Shown here: in pieces, positions 1 to 11,327 of the stretch
Layout: the number at the start of each line of letters is the position of its first letter
Position numbering within the stretch: position 1 is the stretch's first letter
Source of the DNA: Apiotrichum sp. Y4204
Taxonomy: Eukaryota > Basidiomycota > Tremellomycetes > Trichosporonales > Trichosporonaceae
DNA: 64,000 nt
Direction of reading: 5' to 3'
Assembly: GCA_025531455.1 (NCBI GenBank)
Contig: JAMYHL010000023.1
Coordinates: 62,001 to 126,000, forward strand
Position numbers and translations under genes: made by a program
Notes under the pieces: model-generated
What the model saw: only the letters and a program-made list of their open reading frames with translations
Told to the model about the DNA's origin: nothing
The model's database searches: none

Positions 1-185
1 AGGCGGAGCGTTATGAGCGCATAGTGCCGCGCCTCGGGATCAGATGCTGTTACATGTCAACAAATGCAACAAATGCACAGGCAATACAGCACTCACGCAG
101 ACTGGAAACCACCTCTTCTGGTGCAGAGGCAAGCACGCCCTCTTCGTCCGGCAGCTCCATGGACTCGTACATCGGTCTTTGGAAT

Positions 186-216
<31 letters not shown>

Positions 217-606
217 TCCAAAGTATCCTCACTCATAGTCCATACACCGCGCCATCTCGTCTCGCACACGGGCAAGCTCGTACTCTGCCGTCCTGAGCCC
301 AACATCAACATTATCGAGGTGTGCGCGCGCCTCGGCCGCTCCGGCGCGAGAGGCATTGAGGAGGACCTGCGCGGCGCGGTTGGCGCCCCGCGCGTGGGCC
401 GCGCGCACGGGGAGAGGAAGAGAGGTGGCGGAGAGGACGGAGAGGTGCGCGCGGGGGTCGGCCGGGAGCGGGTCGGGGAGCGGGAGGAGGAGGAGTGGGT
501 CGAGGGGCGAGGCGTCGGCGATTGTTGGGGGGAGCATTCTTGTTTGACGATGCGGTGATGGCGAGAGTGGTGTTGATGATGTCTTTTGTTCATTGCCGAG
601 AGACAT
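1..606 (-). CDS. THO complex subunit 5 homologue, N-terminal part (runs off the left edge)
   Basis: Partial gene; the ATG is at 606 and three exons are visible: 606-233, 176-97 and 46-1, joined across GT-AG introns with the frame kept. The product begins MSLGNEQKTSS and has a helical region (about residues 75-125) ending in ARVRDEMARCMDYE, followed after splicing by EPMYESMELPDEEG and then PSDPEARHYALITLRL. This order matches the THOC5/Fmip family: a helix ending in a conserved E-x(3)-C element, an acidic SxxEE-like stretch, then a DPH-like motif before an LxxRL helix. THOC5 is part of the nuclear THO/TREX complex that couples transcription to mRNA export. The first intron carries a 27-nt T run (minus strand). 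It is divergent from the mL43 gene with about 217 bp between start codons. The family call is from motif memory, moderately sure. Confidence 0.62.
190..216 (+). repeat. A27 homopolymer inside a THOC5 intron
   Basis: Twenty-seven uninterrupted A residues on the plus strand. On the coding (minus) strand this is a T run just upstream of the 3' splice site of intron 1 of the THOC5-like gene, so it may serve as a long polypyrimidine tract. Confidence 0.9.
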
Positions 607-653
607 GTCGACCTTGGAGCAAGATGAGGACAGAATGGAGAATCTGAAAATAT

Positions 654-659
654 CACGTG
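654..659. promoter_or_regulatory. CACGTG E-box in the THOC5/mL43 divergent promoter
   Basis: A CACGTG palindrome lies in the 217-bp space between the two divergent start codons (606 and 824). In fungi this core is bound by bHLH factors such as Cbf1. Binding here is inferred from sequence only. Confidence 0.4.
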
Positions 660-793
660 GTACACACGCTTAAAAAACGTGGAAATGTCCCCGATCCAGC
701 CCTCGAATTCCTCAATTCCCTCAATCCCCTCCATCTCTTCATCTTCTCCGACTTTTCCTCCCCTCCCCATCAATCCACCTCTGCTCGCCATCA

Positions 794-811
794 CCCCCCC
801 CCCCCCCCCCC
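794..811 (+). repeat. C18 homopolymer in the mL43 leader
   Basis: Eighteen C residues end 12 nt before the mL43 start codon at 824 and are preceded by a general C/T-rich leader. It is either a leader element or a hypervariable microsatellite. Confidence 0.85.
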
Positions 812-823
812 AACACCCAAGCC

Positions 824-1440
824 ATGCCCCCACGCGTCCCCACCTCCCTCCCGCGGCTCGGCTCCGTCCCCGTATCGGGATATCGCGCCTTCCTCCCGCC
901 GCTCCGCAAGCTCATCTTCGACTACGACGCGGACGCACCGGCCCAGCACGGACTCAGGTCGTACCTCGCCAAACCGCTGTTGGAGATGGCGAAGGAAAAC
1001 CCCGAGGTGGAGGTTGTCGTGCGCAAGATGAAGCGCGGGACGGCGGCCGTCGTTCGTGGACATTATGGTGCGTGTGGGAAACCTAATGAGCTGGTGGTGT
1101 GATATAGCTGTTTTTCGTCTTCTTAGCTTACACCAGTCTCGGGCCGTGACAAGGTCATTTGCGTTAACAACCTCGAGGCGAACCAGGTCGCCAACAAGGT
1201 ACGTTGCGGGCGGCGAGCGCAACGAGCGTCGACGCAATTCACAGCTGTTACCTTTGTCCAAACGGCCACTCCCACTTGCCACTGACACCCCAGGTCCAGC
1301 TACTCCTGCACTCTTCTGGCGCCAAGCTCAAGCCGCTCAAGAACCTCACGCTCGAGGCCGGCCCCGGCGGCGAGGCTGCGCGTGGCATCTGGTCGGCGCT
1401 GCACGACGCCGCCAAGCCCGCCGGCACGTACCGCATCTAA
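824..1440 (+). CDS. Mitochondrial large-subunit ribosomal protein mL43 (L51/S25/CI-B8 domain)
   Basis: Three exons, 824-1067, 1137-1198 and 1294-1440, give a 150-residue protein; phases match (1, 0). It starts MPPRVPTSLPRLG and carries the small thioredoxin-like L51/S25/CI-B8 domain: a KLIFDYDADAPAQHGLRSYL stretch, then KENPEVEVVVRKMKRG, then RGHY-VSGRDKVICVNNL where exon 1 joins exon 2, and an LEAGPGGEAARGIWS tail. This order is typical of yeast MRPL51/human MRPL43, a component of the mitochondrial 54S/39S subunit. Length is normal for the family. The acceptor CACCAG before 1137 was chosen over CTTAG at 1126 because only it keeps the frame. It is divergent from the THOC5-like gene and convergent with tubulin cofactor D, 96 bp away. 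Confidence 0.85.
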
Positions 1441-1536
1441 TGGACGGAGGACTGTACTTATCACGACGCATATGCATACACTACTTGGTGCCTCAAGCGC
1501 AAGCAAAACGCCAAGGCCCTATTATACGGTATTGGT

Positions 1537-4500
1537 CTATATGGTCTGCACCATGTCTTTCAGCATCCCGCCAACGTCGGCGGCACGCGCGACGCCCGCG
1601 TCCTCGGCCCACGGGGTCTCGAGGAGGGCTTGCTCGAGCTCTGGGTCGATCTCGTCAAGCGTCTCCGCGAGGTGGAGGTACGCCGCCTCGGCGGCCATGG
1701 CGCGCACGCGGGGGAAACGGTGGCCGAGGAAGGCGGGGAGGGTGGCTGCGGCTTTCTCGCGGACAGTGGGGAAGGGAAGGGTGAGGGCGGCGACGACGAC
1801 GCGCATGCCGGCGCCGAGGCGGTCGATCGACTTGAGCGTCGCGGCGCCGCGCCCTGCGAGACCGAGGGCGCGCGCGTACGGTGCCTCGTCGGTCGGTGTG
1901 AGACCGGTCATGAGGCGCGCGAGCGTCGTGAGTGCCGGTATGGCGACGCGGTTCGAGGAGAGGTTGGCTGCGAGGAGGGCGGCAATCTCGCTGACGACCG
2001 TCGAGGCGAGTTCTGGTCGCGTTGAGAGGTGTGCGAGCAGGGGGCTGAGGGCGCGTTCCGACTGATGATCATCAGCTCATTCTTGTTCGGGACTCACGCT
2101 GGCGCGCACATTGCTTCCCGTGCTCTGGATAAGGCCGGCGAGGAAGACTGGCCGCGCAGGGGTGTCAAGGAGGGTGAGGCCGGCGGTGAACCACGCGGTC
2201 GAGGGCTTGTGATCCATTTCGCGCGCGGCGGGCCACTCCCACGCGGAATCGGCCTGGGCGTCGAGCAGGCGCTGCCACGCAGCTGTCGCCGCGTCGCGGA
2301 CGACGTCGAGTTTCTCCACCGCCTGTTTCGCGATGCCTGCCGTGGCGGCCATGAACGCCTCCTGGGGGATGAACTGCGATTTGGAAGGAGCGAGGGTTGA
2401 GAGGAGGCGCGCGAGCGCATCCACTGCAGCCGCACGAATCCAGCTTCCAACGTCGCCGCGCTGGTCTGTGGTGTAGTCGTCCAGGGCGCGTGTGAGTGCG
2501 GCCACGAGACGTGCATAGTCTCCGCCATCCACTGTTGTCAGCTTTTGATCCGTTTTCTAGCTCACAGATTCCCCGCTGTGCAATGTCCGCGAGGGAGCGC
2601 ACGGCATTGCGGCGTGTCTCGACGTCGGCCTTGGCGGCGGGCTCGAGCAGGCCGAGAAGCGCCGCAAGGGGCGCGGCTGCCTCCTCGCGGGAAGCGTACA
2701 CAAAGTGACCGAGACACAACGCATTGGCCTGGCGCTGTCCCGCCCGTGCAGTATTCAGTTCCGCGACCGCACGAGAGACGTAGCCCATCGCATCGGCGCG
2801 CGGGCGGATTTGCGAGATGCGGGCAAATGCCTCTGCCAGCGCGTCGTGGACGCTTGCCTCGCGGCGGCGGCTGGCAGCGTCGAAGAAGCGTGCTGCGGGA
2901 GATAGGTCCGCGGTGGGCGTGAGTGCCGCGCCGGCCAGAGCACAGCCGGCGGCGATGATCTCGGGGGCGTTGGAGGTGACGAGGGCTGCGGGCCGGACGC
3001 GTGCGAGGGCCGCGACGAGCTCTGCCCTGTGCATGTCGTCAAGCAAGGGAGAAATATGCGCGAGTGCTACCAACGCGCCGTGCGTGCTGGTCGGGTCGAG
3101 GGATGGGATTTGCGCCATCTCCCGCGCGACGGAATCAGGGACGTCGGCGGGCGCGAGGCGGAGGAGCGCCGCGAGCGCCGCGGCACCGAGCGTGCGCATC
3201 GCCACGTCCCAGTGCCGCAGCGTAATGTTGTGCAGGTGTTCGCGGAGTGCGGCGCGGTAGACCTCGTGGACGGCGACGGCTGACGCAGCGAGCGTAAAAG
3301 CTTTGCGCCGCACGCTCACAGAGTAAAAGTCTGTCTTGCCCAGAACATCGATGCCCTCGGGATAGAGACCCATGCGGCCGACGCCCTCCTGGAACGCGGC
3401 GGAGGCGGCACGGCGCACCCCGACTTCGCGGTCAAAGAGTGCCACAGAGACGAGCGCAGTGGCCATGTGCTCTGCAAACGGACGCATCTGTTCCGGTGTG
3501 CTAGCCCGCGAGAGGGACCAGAGGACGTACGCCGCCGCGTCGCGGACATTTGCACCGACACTGTGGCTCGCGCGGCGGAGGTCAAATGTCAACGCCTTGA
3601 CCACCCATGGCACGACTTGAGTGACCGCCTCGACAGATAGAAGACCACGGCGAGCGAGCTCGGCAGCAGCGAGACACACGCCGTGCCAGCGCGCCTCTCC
3701 GCGCGTGGCCTCTACACCCCCGAGGCCCATCGCCCCGCGCCCTGCGGCACTTCCTCCAGGATCAATCACCGTTCCGAAGCGCGTCTCCACGACCGGCTCG
3801 TCGTCCGTGCCGGCAAACAGACCAATTGTCGCGAGGGCAATCTGCTCGCTCAGGTCCTCGGGAAGAAGAGCCGCAATGCGCGCAAGGTACTTTGCCGCCG
3901 AGTAGCGCACGATCGTGTCCTTGTCCCCGAGGGCGGACATGAGGTCGTCGAGCACCTCCTCAATACCGTCCGGCAGCTCCTCGTCGGTAGTTTCATACCG
4001 CAGCCCGCGACCGAGACGCGCAAGCCACCACCGCCCGCTGGCCTTGATCGCGAGTTTGCGAATGAGCCCCGACGACGCGGCGGTTGCCCCGCCCGCGAGG
4101 TGGGGGATGAGTGTGTGGGTGAAAAAATCGTGCAAGACAGGCAGGTGCTCATTCGCGATCATGCCAGGTAGGACGGCGAGGAAGTGGAGGAGGCTCGCGA
4201 CGAGATTTGCCTCGCGCTCGCGTTCGCCCTCTGCGAGTTCGGCGCCTGCCCACGCTAGGAACCCAGGAAGACCCTGTACCGCGTCGTCGCGGGCAAAGAG
4301 GCGCGCGAGCACCAGCGCAGCGTAGCTCCCCTCCCTCCCCGGCCGCGCGAGGAGCGGAAGGGCCAGCAGCGTGACCTGCACGGCTAGGTCGGCTGTCGGC
4401 TGCGAAAAGAGGCGGTCGTGCGTGCGCACATCGAGATGCGTCGGCGTCGAGCCTTCACTCAGCGCGACGAGGCTAAATGGCACGGTGAGCAGGAGTGCAA

Positions 4501-5263
4501 GCCAGAGCAGAAGTACCGCCCGCAACTCCCACGTGCCGTCGCCGCACAGCGCGAGGTGGTGCGGCACGTCCAGCCGCGACCCGCCCGCCGTCGGCGGGGA
4601 GAGCAGTTTGATGAGCACGCCGAGATGCGGCAACGCGGACGGAAAGTACGGGACTGTTGTCAGTCATCTGCTAAAGGACGCCATCGTGCCATCGTGCCAC
4701 CATGCGATGAGAACAGAATGCCACACGCTGCACGGCTCCACGGCGTACGCACTGACCGCCTTCCACCCGCGAACCTTGACAACCCAGTTGATCAGTCTCC
4801 CAAGCCGCGCGAGGCGCGGCGCCGACGGCTGCGGCGCGGTACCGTCAGCTAGGCGCGCGAGGGAGGTGCCGAGAAGCTCCATGAGCGGCGGGACAATGTC
4901 CTCAAGCGACGGATCGAGGAGACCAGGCATGGGGAGGTAGTAGTCGAGCTGTCGTCAGTGCTGTTCCAGAGCCAGCAGGCCGGGGGTAGCAGGCCGTGGG
5001 CGCAGGCATCTCACCATTGCCCCGATAGCGCTGATCGTCTTCGCCTCGGCCTCGCCGTCCTCTTCCCCCGCGGCCATGTCGGTGTCCCGCACGCGCGCGA
5101 GCAGGGCGAGGACCGGCTCGCGGTGCGCAAAGTGCGAGTAGGTCGGCTCGGCGTCGTCGTCAAATTCGTCCGCTGCGTCTGGGAGCTGGTCCGCAGCGCG
5201 CGCTGCCGCGGCCGGTGTTGGTGCCGAGCTTGGGCCTGGTTTTGGTTTTGCTGCTTGCGTCAT
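1537..5263 (-). CDS. Tubulin-specific chaperone D (tubulin folding cofactor D)
   Basis: Five exons (5263-5015, 4948-4753, 4653-2566, 2531-2098, 2061-1537) give a 1163-residue protein, normal for the TBCD/Alp1/Cin1 family. An acidic N-terminus (DEFDDDAEP) leads into LDYYLPMPGLLDPSLEDIVPPL, the conserved start of cofactor D. A WELRAVLLLWLALLLTVPFSL segment matches the family's RYILLLWLS..PFDL element, and a long series of HEAT-like helices follows (IVRYSAAKYLARIAALLPEDLSEQI near residue 330). Cofactor D captures beta-tubulin and forms the supercomplex with cofactors C and E that releases alpha/beta heterodimers. Intron 2 uses GTGCGT, phase 1, because the nearer GTCAGT would break the frame. It is followed 96 bp downstream by the convergent mL43 gene. 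Confidence 0.88.
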
Positions 5264-5552
5264 TGTGCGTTGACGAGAACAGAGTTGAGAGAGTTGGATT
5301 GTGTTCGACGCGTTGCACTTTCGCGTCGTCAGAGGTGGAGGTGCAGAGACCCCCCAGGACTGATCCACACCCTTGAGACCTAAAGGTCTGCAGACGTCGG
5401 AAGACATCAAGACATTTTGATTTCGAGGCCACGAGCTGTCCTCGTGTTGCCATGTTGCCTGCATGCGCGCATGCTCTGAACTCGAGGAAGTCTGTCATCA
5501 CACTGGTATCGCACTGACATGGTACTGAGCACTACAATCGTACAAGATGTGT

Positions 5553-7277
5553 CTACACGTCTGTTGCGGGCGCCTCTGCTGCTCCCTTGGCCGGCGGCGG
5601 GGTATTGCTCTCTGAGCGCGGGACAAAGTTCTCCCCAAACCGCTGGCGGAACTGGTAGTGGCCCGGCAGACGGTCCTCGGTGAGGTCGCTGTGATCGCCA
5701 AACTCTGGCGGCTCGCCGTCATCCGTGGCGGTCTTAACCATTGTGATGAGCTGGAGAGTGTCAGATAATGCCTCAGGTTGCCCCGTCTGTACTCACCCGG
5801 CGGCCCCACTTGCCAAAGTTCTGCAGACTGCCGTCCTTCCACTTGATCTCCTTCATGCCCTCCACTACGGGAATGTCGACGGGGTCAAAGTCGTCGTTTA
5901 CTGTCGGGAGGAGGAAAACGAGGCGGCCTCCGGGAACGAGAAGGTAGCGCGCGAGCATGATCAGGTCGATCGTGAGGTCTACGAGCTCGTACGGCTTCGA
6001 CGGCGGCAGGTAGTCGGGTTTCCTGTGGTCAGAAAGACTCAAGGTCCGCAGACTCACTGGTGGGCAAATGTTCCGTCATCAAACTGGAACGGCTCGTCGC
6101 GTAGCACATTACGCTTGCGCCCCTCCGACTTGCCTATCCGCTTCGCACCAGCACGCACACCGTACGGCGGGTCCGTGACGATCGCGTCAATGAATCCGCC
6201 GCGCCGCCACGGTCCGTTCGTAATGTCAAAGTTTAGGTTGTCGAGGAAACGGTCACGCACACCGTACTGCTCCGCCGAGCGCAGGATACCGGGAACAAGA
6301 CCCTTGCCCTTCTCTGTCCTTTAGCACTGGAGAATAATGAGCACACTCACGCTTGCCACGGAACTGCCGCGCATCGATATCCGATCCCATGACCATCGCG
6401 CCCCAGTGCGCCACGGCATACAGCAGCGAGCCGGTGCCAACAAACGGGTCGTATACCAGCTTCCCCGGAGCCGCCTGCTGTCAGCTTACCTGTGGTTTCG
6501 GGTAGCTCACCAGACACTGGCCGGCTGTGAGAAGGCCCATCTCGGGTTCCATGGACGTGTTCCCGTAGAAAGCGCGGCGACGAATCTCATGTGTGCGAAT
6601 AATTGGGCGCGCGCGCGAGTGACCGATCAGGCGGCCAAAGTAGACAGCAGTGAAGTTGCCGTCGCGGGACAGGCGGGCGTCGTGCGTGTGCAGCTGCACG
6701 AGATCGTCTGGGGTCAGTAACTGAACGGCCCAGTGGACGTTTGTATATGGACATTACAATATCGCAGTCAGGTCCACTCCTTAACTCCACTTACAGTCCT
6801 CGAGCACGATGAACTCGACCTGGGGGTTGCGCAGGTCGATCTTGCCGCGGAGGCCGGTCCACGCAAACGAGTTGATCACCTCGCGGGCGCGCGTGTCAAT
6901 GACGCGGTTGTTCACCGCATCAATCGTAATCTTAAAGCTCGCGTCGAGATCGGGCTCAAACAGCTCTTTGTGCGCCTGCAGCTTGGCGTGCAGGTCGTCG
7001 TACGACGTCGTCGAGCTCGCGTACAGCCTCGAGGCGGAGCTGCCGTTAGAAACAAGAAAAACCAACGCAAGAACAGCTGGACTCACATGACCAACACGCC
7101 GCGATCGAGGATATGCTCCACATACTCCTCCTTCTCGACCTCGATGACGAGCACGCCGCGGTCGAGGTGCTCGCTCACAAACTTGATCTCGAACCCGAAA
7201 AGCTCTGCGATCGAGAGCAGCTCGGGGATGCGGAAGCTGAGGTGCTCGAGCGACACGCGCAGAAAGTAGAGCGGCAT
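5553..7277 (-). CDS. TRM11: tRNA (guanine(10)-N2)-methyltransferase catalytic subunit Trm11
   Basis: Seven exons (7277-7087, 7039-6795, 6707-6511, 6474-6351, 6313-6058, 6022-5797, 5750-5553) yield 478 residues. The N-terminal half carries the THUMP-like region (MPLYFLRVSLEHLSFRIPEL..., DTRAREVINSFAWTGLRGKIDLRNP). The C-terminal half is a Rossmann methyltransferase: PGKLVYDPFVGTGSLL is the SAM-binding motif I and IVTDPPYGVR (D300-P-P-Y) is the catalytic motif IV of N2-guanine methyltransferases. Trm11 acts with Trm112 to make m2G10 in cytosolic tRNAs. Exon 3 is ended at the GTGAGC after CLTAGQCL-type sequence (6511): this gives a 36-nt intron, whereas a later GTAAGC would leave an impossible 15-nt intron. 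It shares a 378-bp divergent promoter with PTPA. Confidence 0.9.
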
Positions 7278-7432
7278 GGTGGCGGTGCCGTGCGGTGTGT
7301 TTTACGTTCAGAGGAGTGAAGAGACGCGTTCGACAATGGCAAAAGACGAAGGATCTAAAGAAATGGACGAGATTGACGAGAAGACCAAGAAAGACTCGGC
7401 GAACATTTCGAAACGACCAACTTTCATGAACA

Positions 7433-7469
7433 GTCACGTGACTCTCGGAAACACGCGATGCTCACGTGA
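7433..7469. promoter_or_regulatory. Paired CACGTG boxes between TRM11 and PTPA
   Basis: GTCACGTGAC (7433-7442) is a perfect 10-bp palindrome and TCACGTGA (7462-7469) a perfect 8-bp one, 29 bp apart, in the 378-bp region between the divergent start codons of Trm11 (7277) and PTPA (7656). Nearer PTPA, at about 7560-7625, is a C/T-rich stretch with a repeated CACTCTTCC element. These look like bHLH/bZIP sites serving one or both genes; this is inference. Confidence 0.5.
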
Positions 7470-7655
7470 TTTTGTCGTCACCGGAACTAGGAACTCTGCC
7501 GATCCGGAAACGCTTCTCTTGTGGAAGTAAGACCCGATAACAATCACAACCCCCTTCGTCCTTTCTCCATCACATTCTCATTCACATTCTCACTCTTCCC
7601 ACTCTTCCCACTCTTCCCACTCTGCACTACCTAGGGGAAGCGCGGATACAGCATC

Positions 7656-8974
7656 ATGGACGCAACAGCAATGCCACCGCCACGGGTACCGGCGCCATCC
7701 CGCGCGCCCGCATCCTCGCCACCCTTCGAAGGCGAGATAGTTCTCCCGTCAAATCCAGCGCCCCCGGCACCGATTCTCACCACCGAAGCCGCTGTGGCTG
7801 CGTGGCCGCGAACACCCGGATATCGCGGGTTTATTGGGTGGTTGAAGCGGCGGTGCGAGCGCATTCGCGGGCGCGAAATAATTGAGGGAAACGAGGGCGC
7901 GTCGAAGGTATGTCTTCGCGAGGGCGAGCTGACAGAAGCACATTGGCGAGCTGCTCGCGATTTTGGATTCTCTTATTGCGCTGGTGGATGAGGTTCCCGT
8001 ACAGCCGCAGAAGGCGCAGAGGTTTGGAAACCTTGCGTTCAGGACGTATATCGCCCGTGTCGAGGAGGTGGGTTCACAACTTGATTGGAAACCCACAGAG
8101 CTGACGTGCAGCTCATCCCGCGGCTTATATCGGAGACGGACATGTCTCCGGAACTGAAGGGCCAGATCCTCCCGCTGCTTCTCCAGTCGCATGCTTTTGG
8201 ACACCCAACGCGCATCGACTACGGGACGGGCCACGAGGCGGCTTTTGCGCTCACGCTGTGGTGCTGTGTGGTATCTGGGTGGATCTCGGGCGATGACGAG
8301 GACGAGCTGGTGCTCCGGGTATTCCCTCGGTAAGTGGTGCAGTGGTTGGCCTTTTGGGCTAGAATTGGCAAGTCGTTGAGTGGCACGCTCCAACTTGCAC
8401 AAGTCATTGGCATCATTTCGTGTGATGAGCCAGGCTCACCGCTTCTGACACCACTAACACCAGGTATCTGGACCTCACAACCAAGCTGCAAGTGACGTAC
8501 CGACTGGAGCCGGCGGGCTCGCATGGCGTGTGGGGGTTAGACGACTACAGTTTCCTGCCGTACCTCTTTGGATCGGCGCAGCTGAAAGGCGGAGACGTGA
8601 CTCCAAGCGACGCTCTGCGCAATGCCACGACCACAAAGGGTCCGTTTACGGACCTGTACACGCTCTCCCTACACCGCATTTCCCTGTTCAAGCGCGGCGC
8701 CGCATTCCGGGAACACTCTCCGCTTCTCCATTCGCTATCAGAGTTCCCCACTTGGATCAAAGTACACGGCGGCCTGCTCAAGATGTACCAGGCCGAAGTG
8801 CTGGGCAAGCGCGTCGTCGTGCAGGGTCTGTGGGTCGGAGGGTGGTGCTGGGGTGAGAATATGCCCGCGCCAGAGGGCAGGGCAGACGTGACGACCAAGC
8901 CTCACCCGCCGACAACGACAATGCCGATGGCATCGACGGCGGCGCCGTGGGCGACGGCCAGGCCGCAGCGGTAG
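7656..8974 (+). CDS. Serine/threonine-protein phosphatase 2A activator (PTPA, peptidyl-prolyl isomerase)
   Basis: Four exons (7656-7907, 7936-8067, 8112-8329, 8464-8974) encode 370 residues. The hallmark YRLEPAGSHGVWGLDDY motif, followed by FLPYLFGSAQL, sits near residue 215 and is diagnostic of PTPA/Rrd1/Rrd2. Other family blocks visible are FGNLAFRTYIARV, the IDYGTGHEAAFALTLWCC block, KGPFTDLYTLSLHRISLFKR and WIKVHGGLLKMYQAEVLGK. PTPA is an ATP-dependent activator and prolyl isomerase acting on the PP2A catalytic subunit. Introns 1 and 2 are very short (28 and 44 nt); intron 1, at 28 nt, is the shortest I accept here and deserves a check. The C-terminal tail (PTTTMP...APWA) resembles that of fungal homologues, so no further intron was placed. 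Confidence 0.9.
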
Positions 8975-11213
8975 GAGATCTGTATGTACCGACTATAGAG
9001 CAGTTGTATCGATTTTCTGGGGGGAAGAACTCACACTCGCTGACAAAATGGAGTATCTCCGAATTTTGGCATGAGTGATGGGACATCTTCACCAGTTTCT
9101 CCTTTCGGCGCCAAAGTCTGCAGAACGCTAGGGAGCCTGGCAAGAAGACTGAGCGGAAAAGTGGACGATTCTTTCTTGGCCCTAGTTGGTGCTGGCTTCT
9201 GCTACACCTCGGTAACACTCCTTTCGCCACACATGGCCCACTGCGGAGTGAAGCAATTCTCTCGCGCTGCAAGGACAACCGCCACTGTGCTAAACCGAAT
9301 GTCATGGCTCAGCCTCACAACCCCGACCACTGGCACCACGCCATCCGAAGTAGGATCCGACGGATGCTACTTCAGGCTACTGCAGGTCACTCGTTTCTCG
9401 GATTCACGAGAGCAATGCACCCCATATACTCTGTGTCGCGGCTCCGAGCGTCGGGCCCAGCCGACAAGGGCCGGACGGCGGGAGGGGACTGGGGCCTGAA
9501 ATTGCTGTCCGCGGATAACGACCACCTTGGAAGGATTTTGACTGTCCGTGAGCGATGTGAGAGCGGCGATTCCCTTCGGCATCGAACTGGGCTTGGTGGT
9601 CTTTCTCGGCCATGGGCACAACGGCCTGTCGGCAAGGCAACCCGCTGAAAGTGGCTTGGCCTTGATGAGATTAAGTTACGGCGATAGAAATGGTGACTGA
9701 ACACTGAACACTTTCTAGTCACTTACACACTCACGACAGGCTTGTGAAGTCTGGGCTCTCTGCACGTCCGACCCCAAACGTCATCCCCATTACCCCTACC
9801 GTTATCCGGTTGCACTTTGACAGCTTGAGCGCATGGCTTACCCCAATACTATCAAGCATATTCACCTCAAGTATCACTTGGCGCACTCTTTGCCGCCTCC
9901 GGCTCCCGAGCTAGCGTGTGATAAAGTTATCGGAGATACGTGTCGACCGTTGCTTCACGGCACATCCTGACAACACTCTCCACCGCGATTACCACTCTGC
10001 CCCGAAGCGTTCCTGTTGACGCCGATCAGAGCCCGCCCCAAAGCTCGCTCCGAGTTAGATATCATTAGCGACGTCTGTGCTGCACATGGTTGCACATGGG
10101 TGCATCTTGGTGCCTTCGGCAACGCCGAGTCTCTAATGTGGCGTCCACCTGGCCAGACCAGAGGTTGAGGTCTCGCTTCGGCGGAGGCGAAGGTCTTGCG
10201 CACTGGCCCAAAGTGTTGATGACGACCATCTACATGGCATTTGTCGATGACGGGCAGTCAGCGTGATGCCGAAAGACACGGACTGTTCCCAACCGTTGCG
10301 CTGATGTTTGGATTTCGAGTCGCTTGAGCGAGCCGTCCGCAATCCTAAAGCAAGACCCTTATCGGCATCGCCTCGTCTAGTCTCCTCGGCGACTTGGCCA
10401 TGACTGCCAGGCAGGATGGCCCCCCTGACTCATGCTAAGTCATGCGGCCGAAGGATGATGTCCTAGCTTCAGAAACGAGGCGGCCTGGTCTCTACATAAT
10501 CTCATGGGGAAAAGCGGATCCCGTCGTCTCAGTCTCAGTCCGTACGACCATGTTTCGCGTGCGACTGACTCAAAGTTTGTACCGGGGATCAAGCTCGAGG
10601 GCCCCAAACGACAGCTGAGAACTATCCGTTGCACGTTGACCTACATACCGTGCTTATCAATGAGGAAAGACGTGATAGGAGGACAAGGTACATGTATCCA
10701 GGCACCTCTGGCCAGATCGTCCATACCATCTCCGCAACTGAATCCACGCTTAGCGTGCACTCCCGAGGGCAACCATCGTCCAGCCAGCCATGCCTTCCGG
10801 GCCGGGCGGACCGGATAGTGCTTCCCACCTGGGAATCCAGCGTACGAACTGTGGGATTCGGTGATCCGGAATTGTCGGGCCATCAATCACGCGTATCAGG
10901 TTCAAGCTTATTTCATCCGACGGATGGAAATTAACTCTACTAAAGCTTGTAATAATGCTACACGAACATTGACACCTCCGCAATGTTGTCCCACTTGGAG
11001 ATGGTACCACGACGGAGATCCCCACCGGTTCCGGGGTGGCACTGGGTATGCTTAGTTGACTGTCCGACTTGTCCGGGGTTTGTTGCAACTGCGACTGGTG
11101 AGGATTCACTGGTGAGGCGTCGTTACTCACGACGAGGAGCAGCGGTGGTGAGCACTCTGTCAACACTCGTCTCATGAGCTTGTCGTTGGGTCGAGCCAAC
11201 CTCGATTTTTACT
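8975..11213. other. Gene-free interval of 2.2 kb
   Basis: No ORF here shows a recognisable domain, signal peptide or a set of frame-compatible introns. Base composition is more even than in the coding exons. It probably contains the promoter of the secreted-protein gene at 11328. Confidence 0.5.
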
Positions 11214-11220
11214 ATAAAAG
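11214..11220 (+). promoter_or_regulatory. TATA box of small secreted protein 1
   Basis: TATAAAA lies 108-114 bp upstream of the ATG at 11328 and is followed by a CT-rich leader with many CAACTC elements. A strong TATA plus CT-rich leader is typical of highly expressed, regulated fungal genes. Confidence 0.6.
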
Positions 11221-11327
11221 AGGACGTTCTTGGTCTGATTTTCTCCATCAAACTCATCAGCTCTTCTACTCAACTACTCTCTCCTCTACTCAACGCTCGA
11301 GCCCACTCCAGCCTCAACTCAACCAAC

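Noticed and set aside
6475..6489. A possible 15-nt intron in TRM11
   Set aside because: Placing the donor earlier at 6510 gives a 36-nt intron with a good GTGAGC donor and restores the family spacing before PGKLVYDPF.
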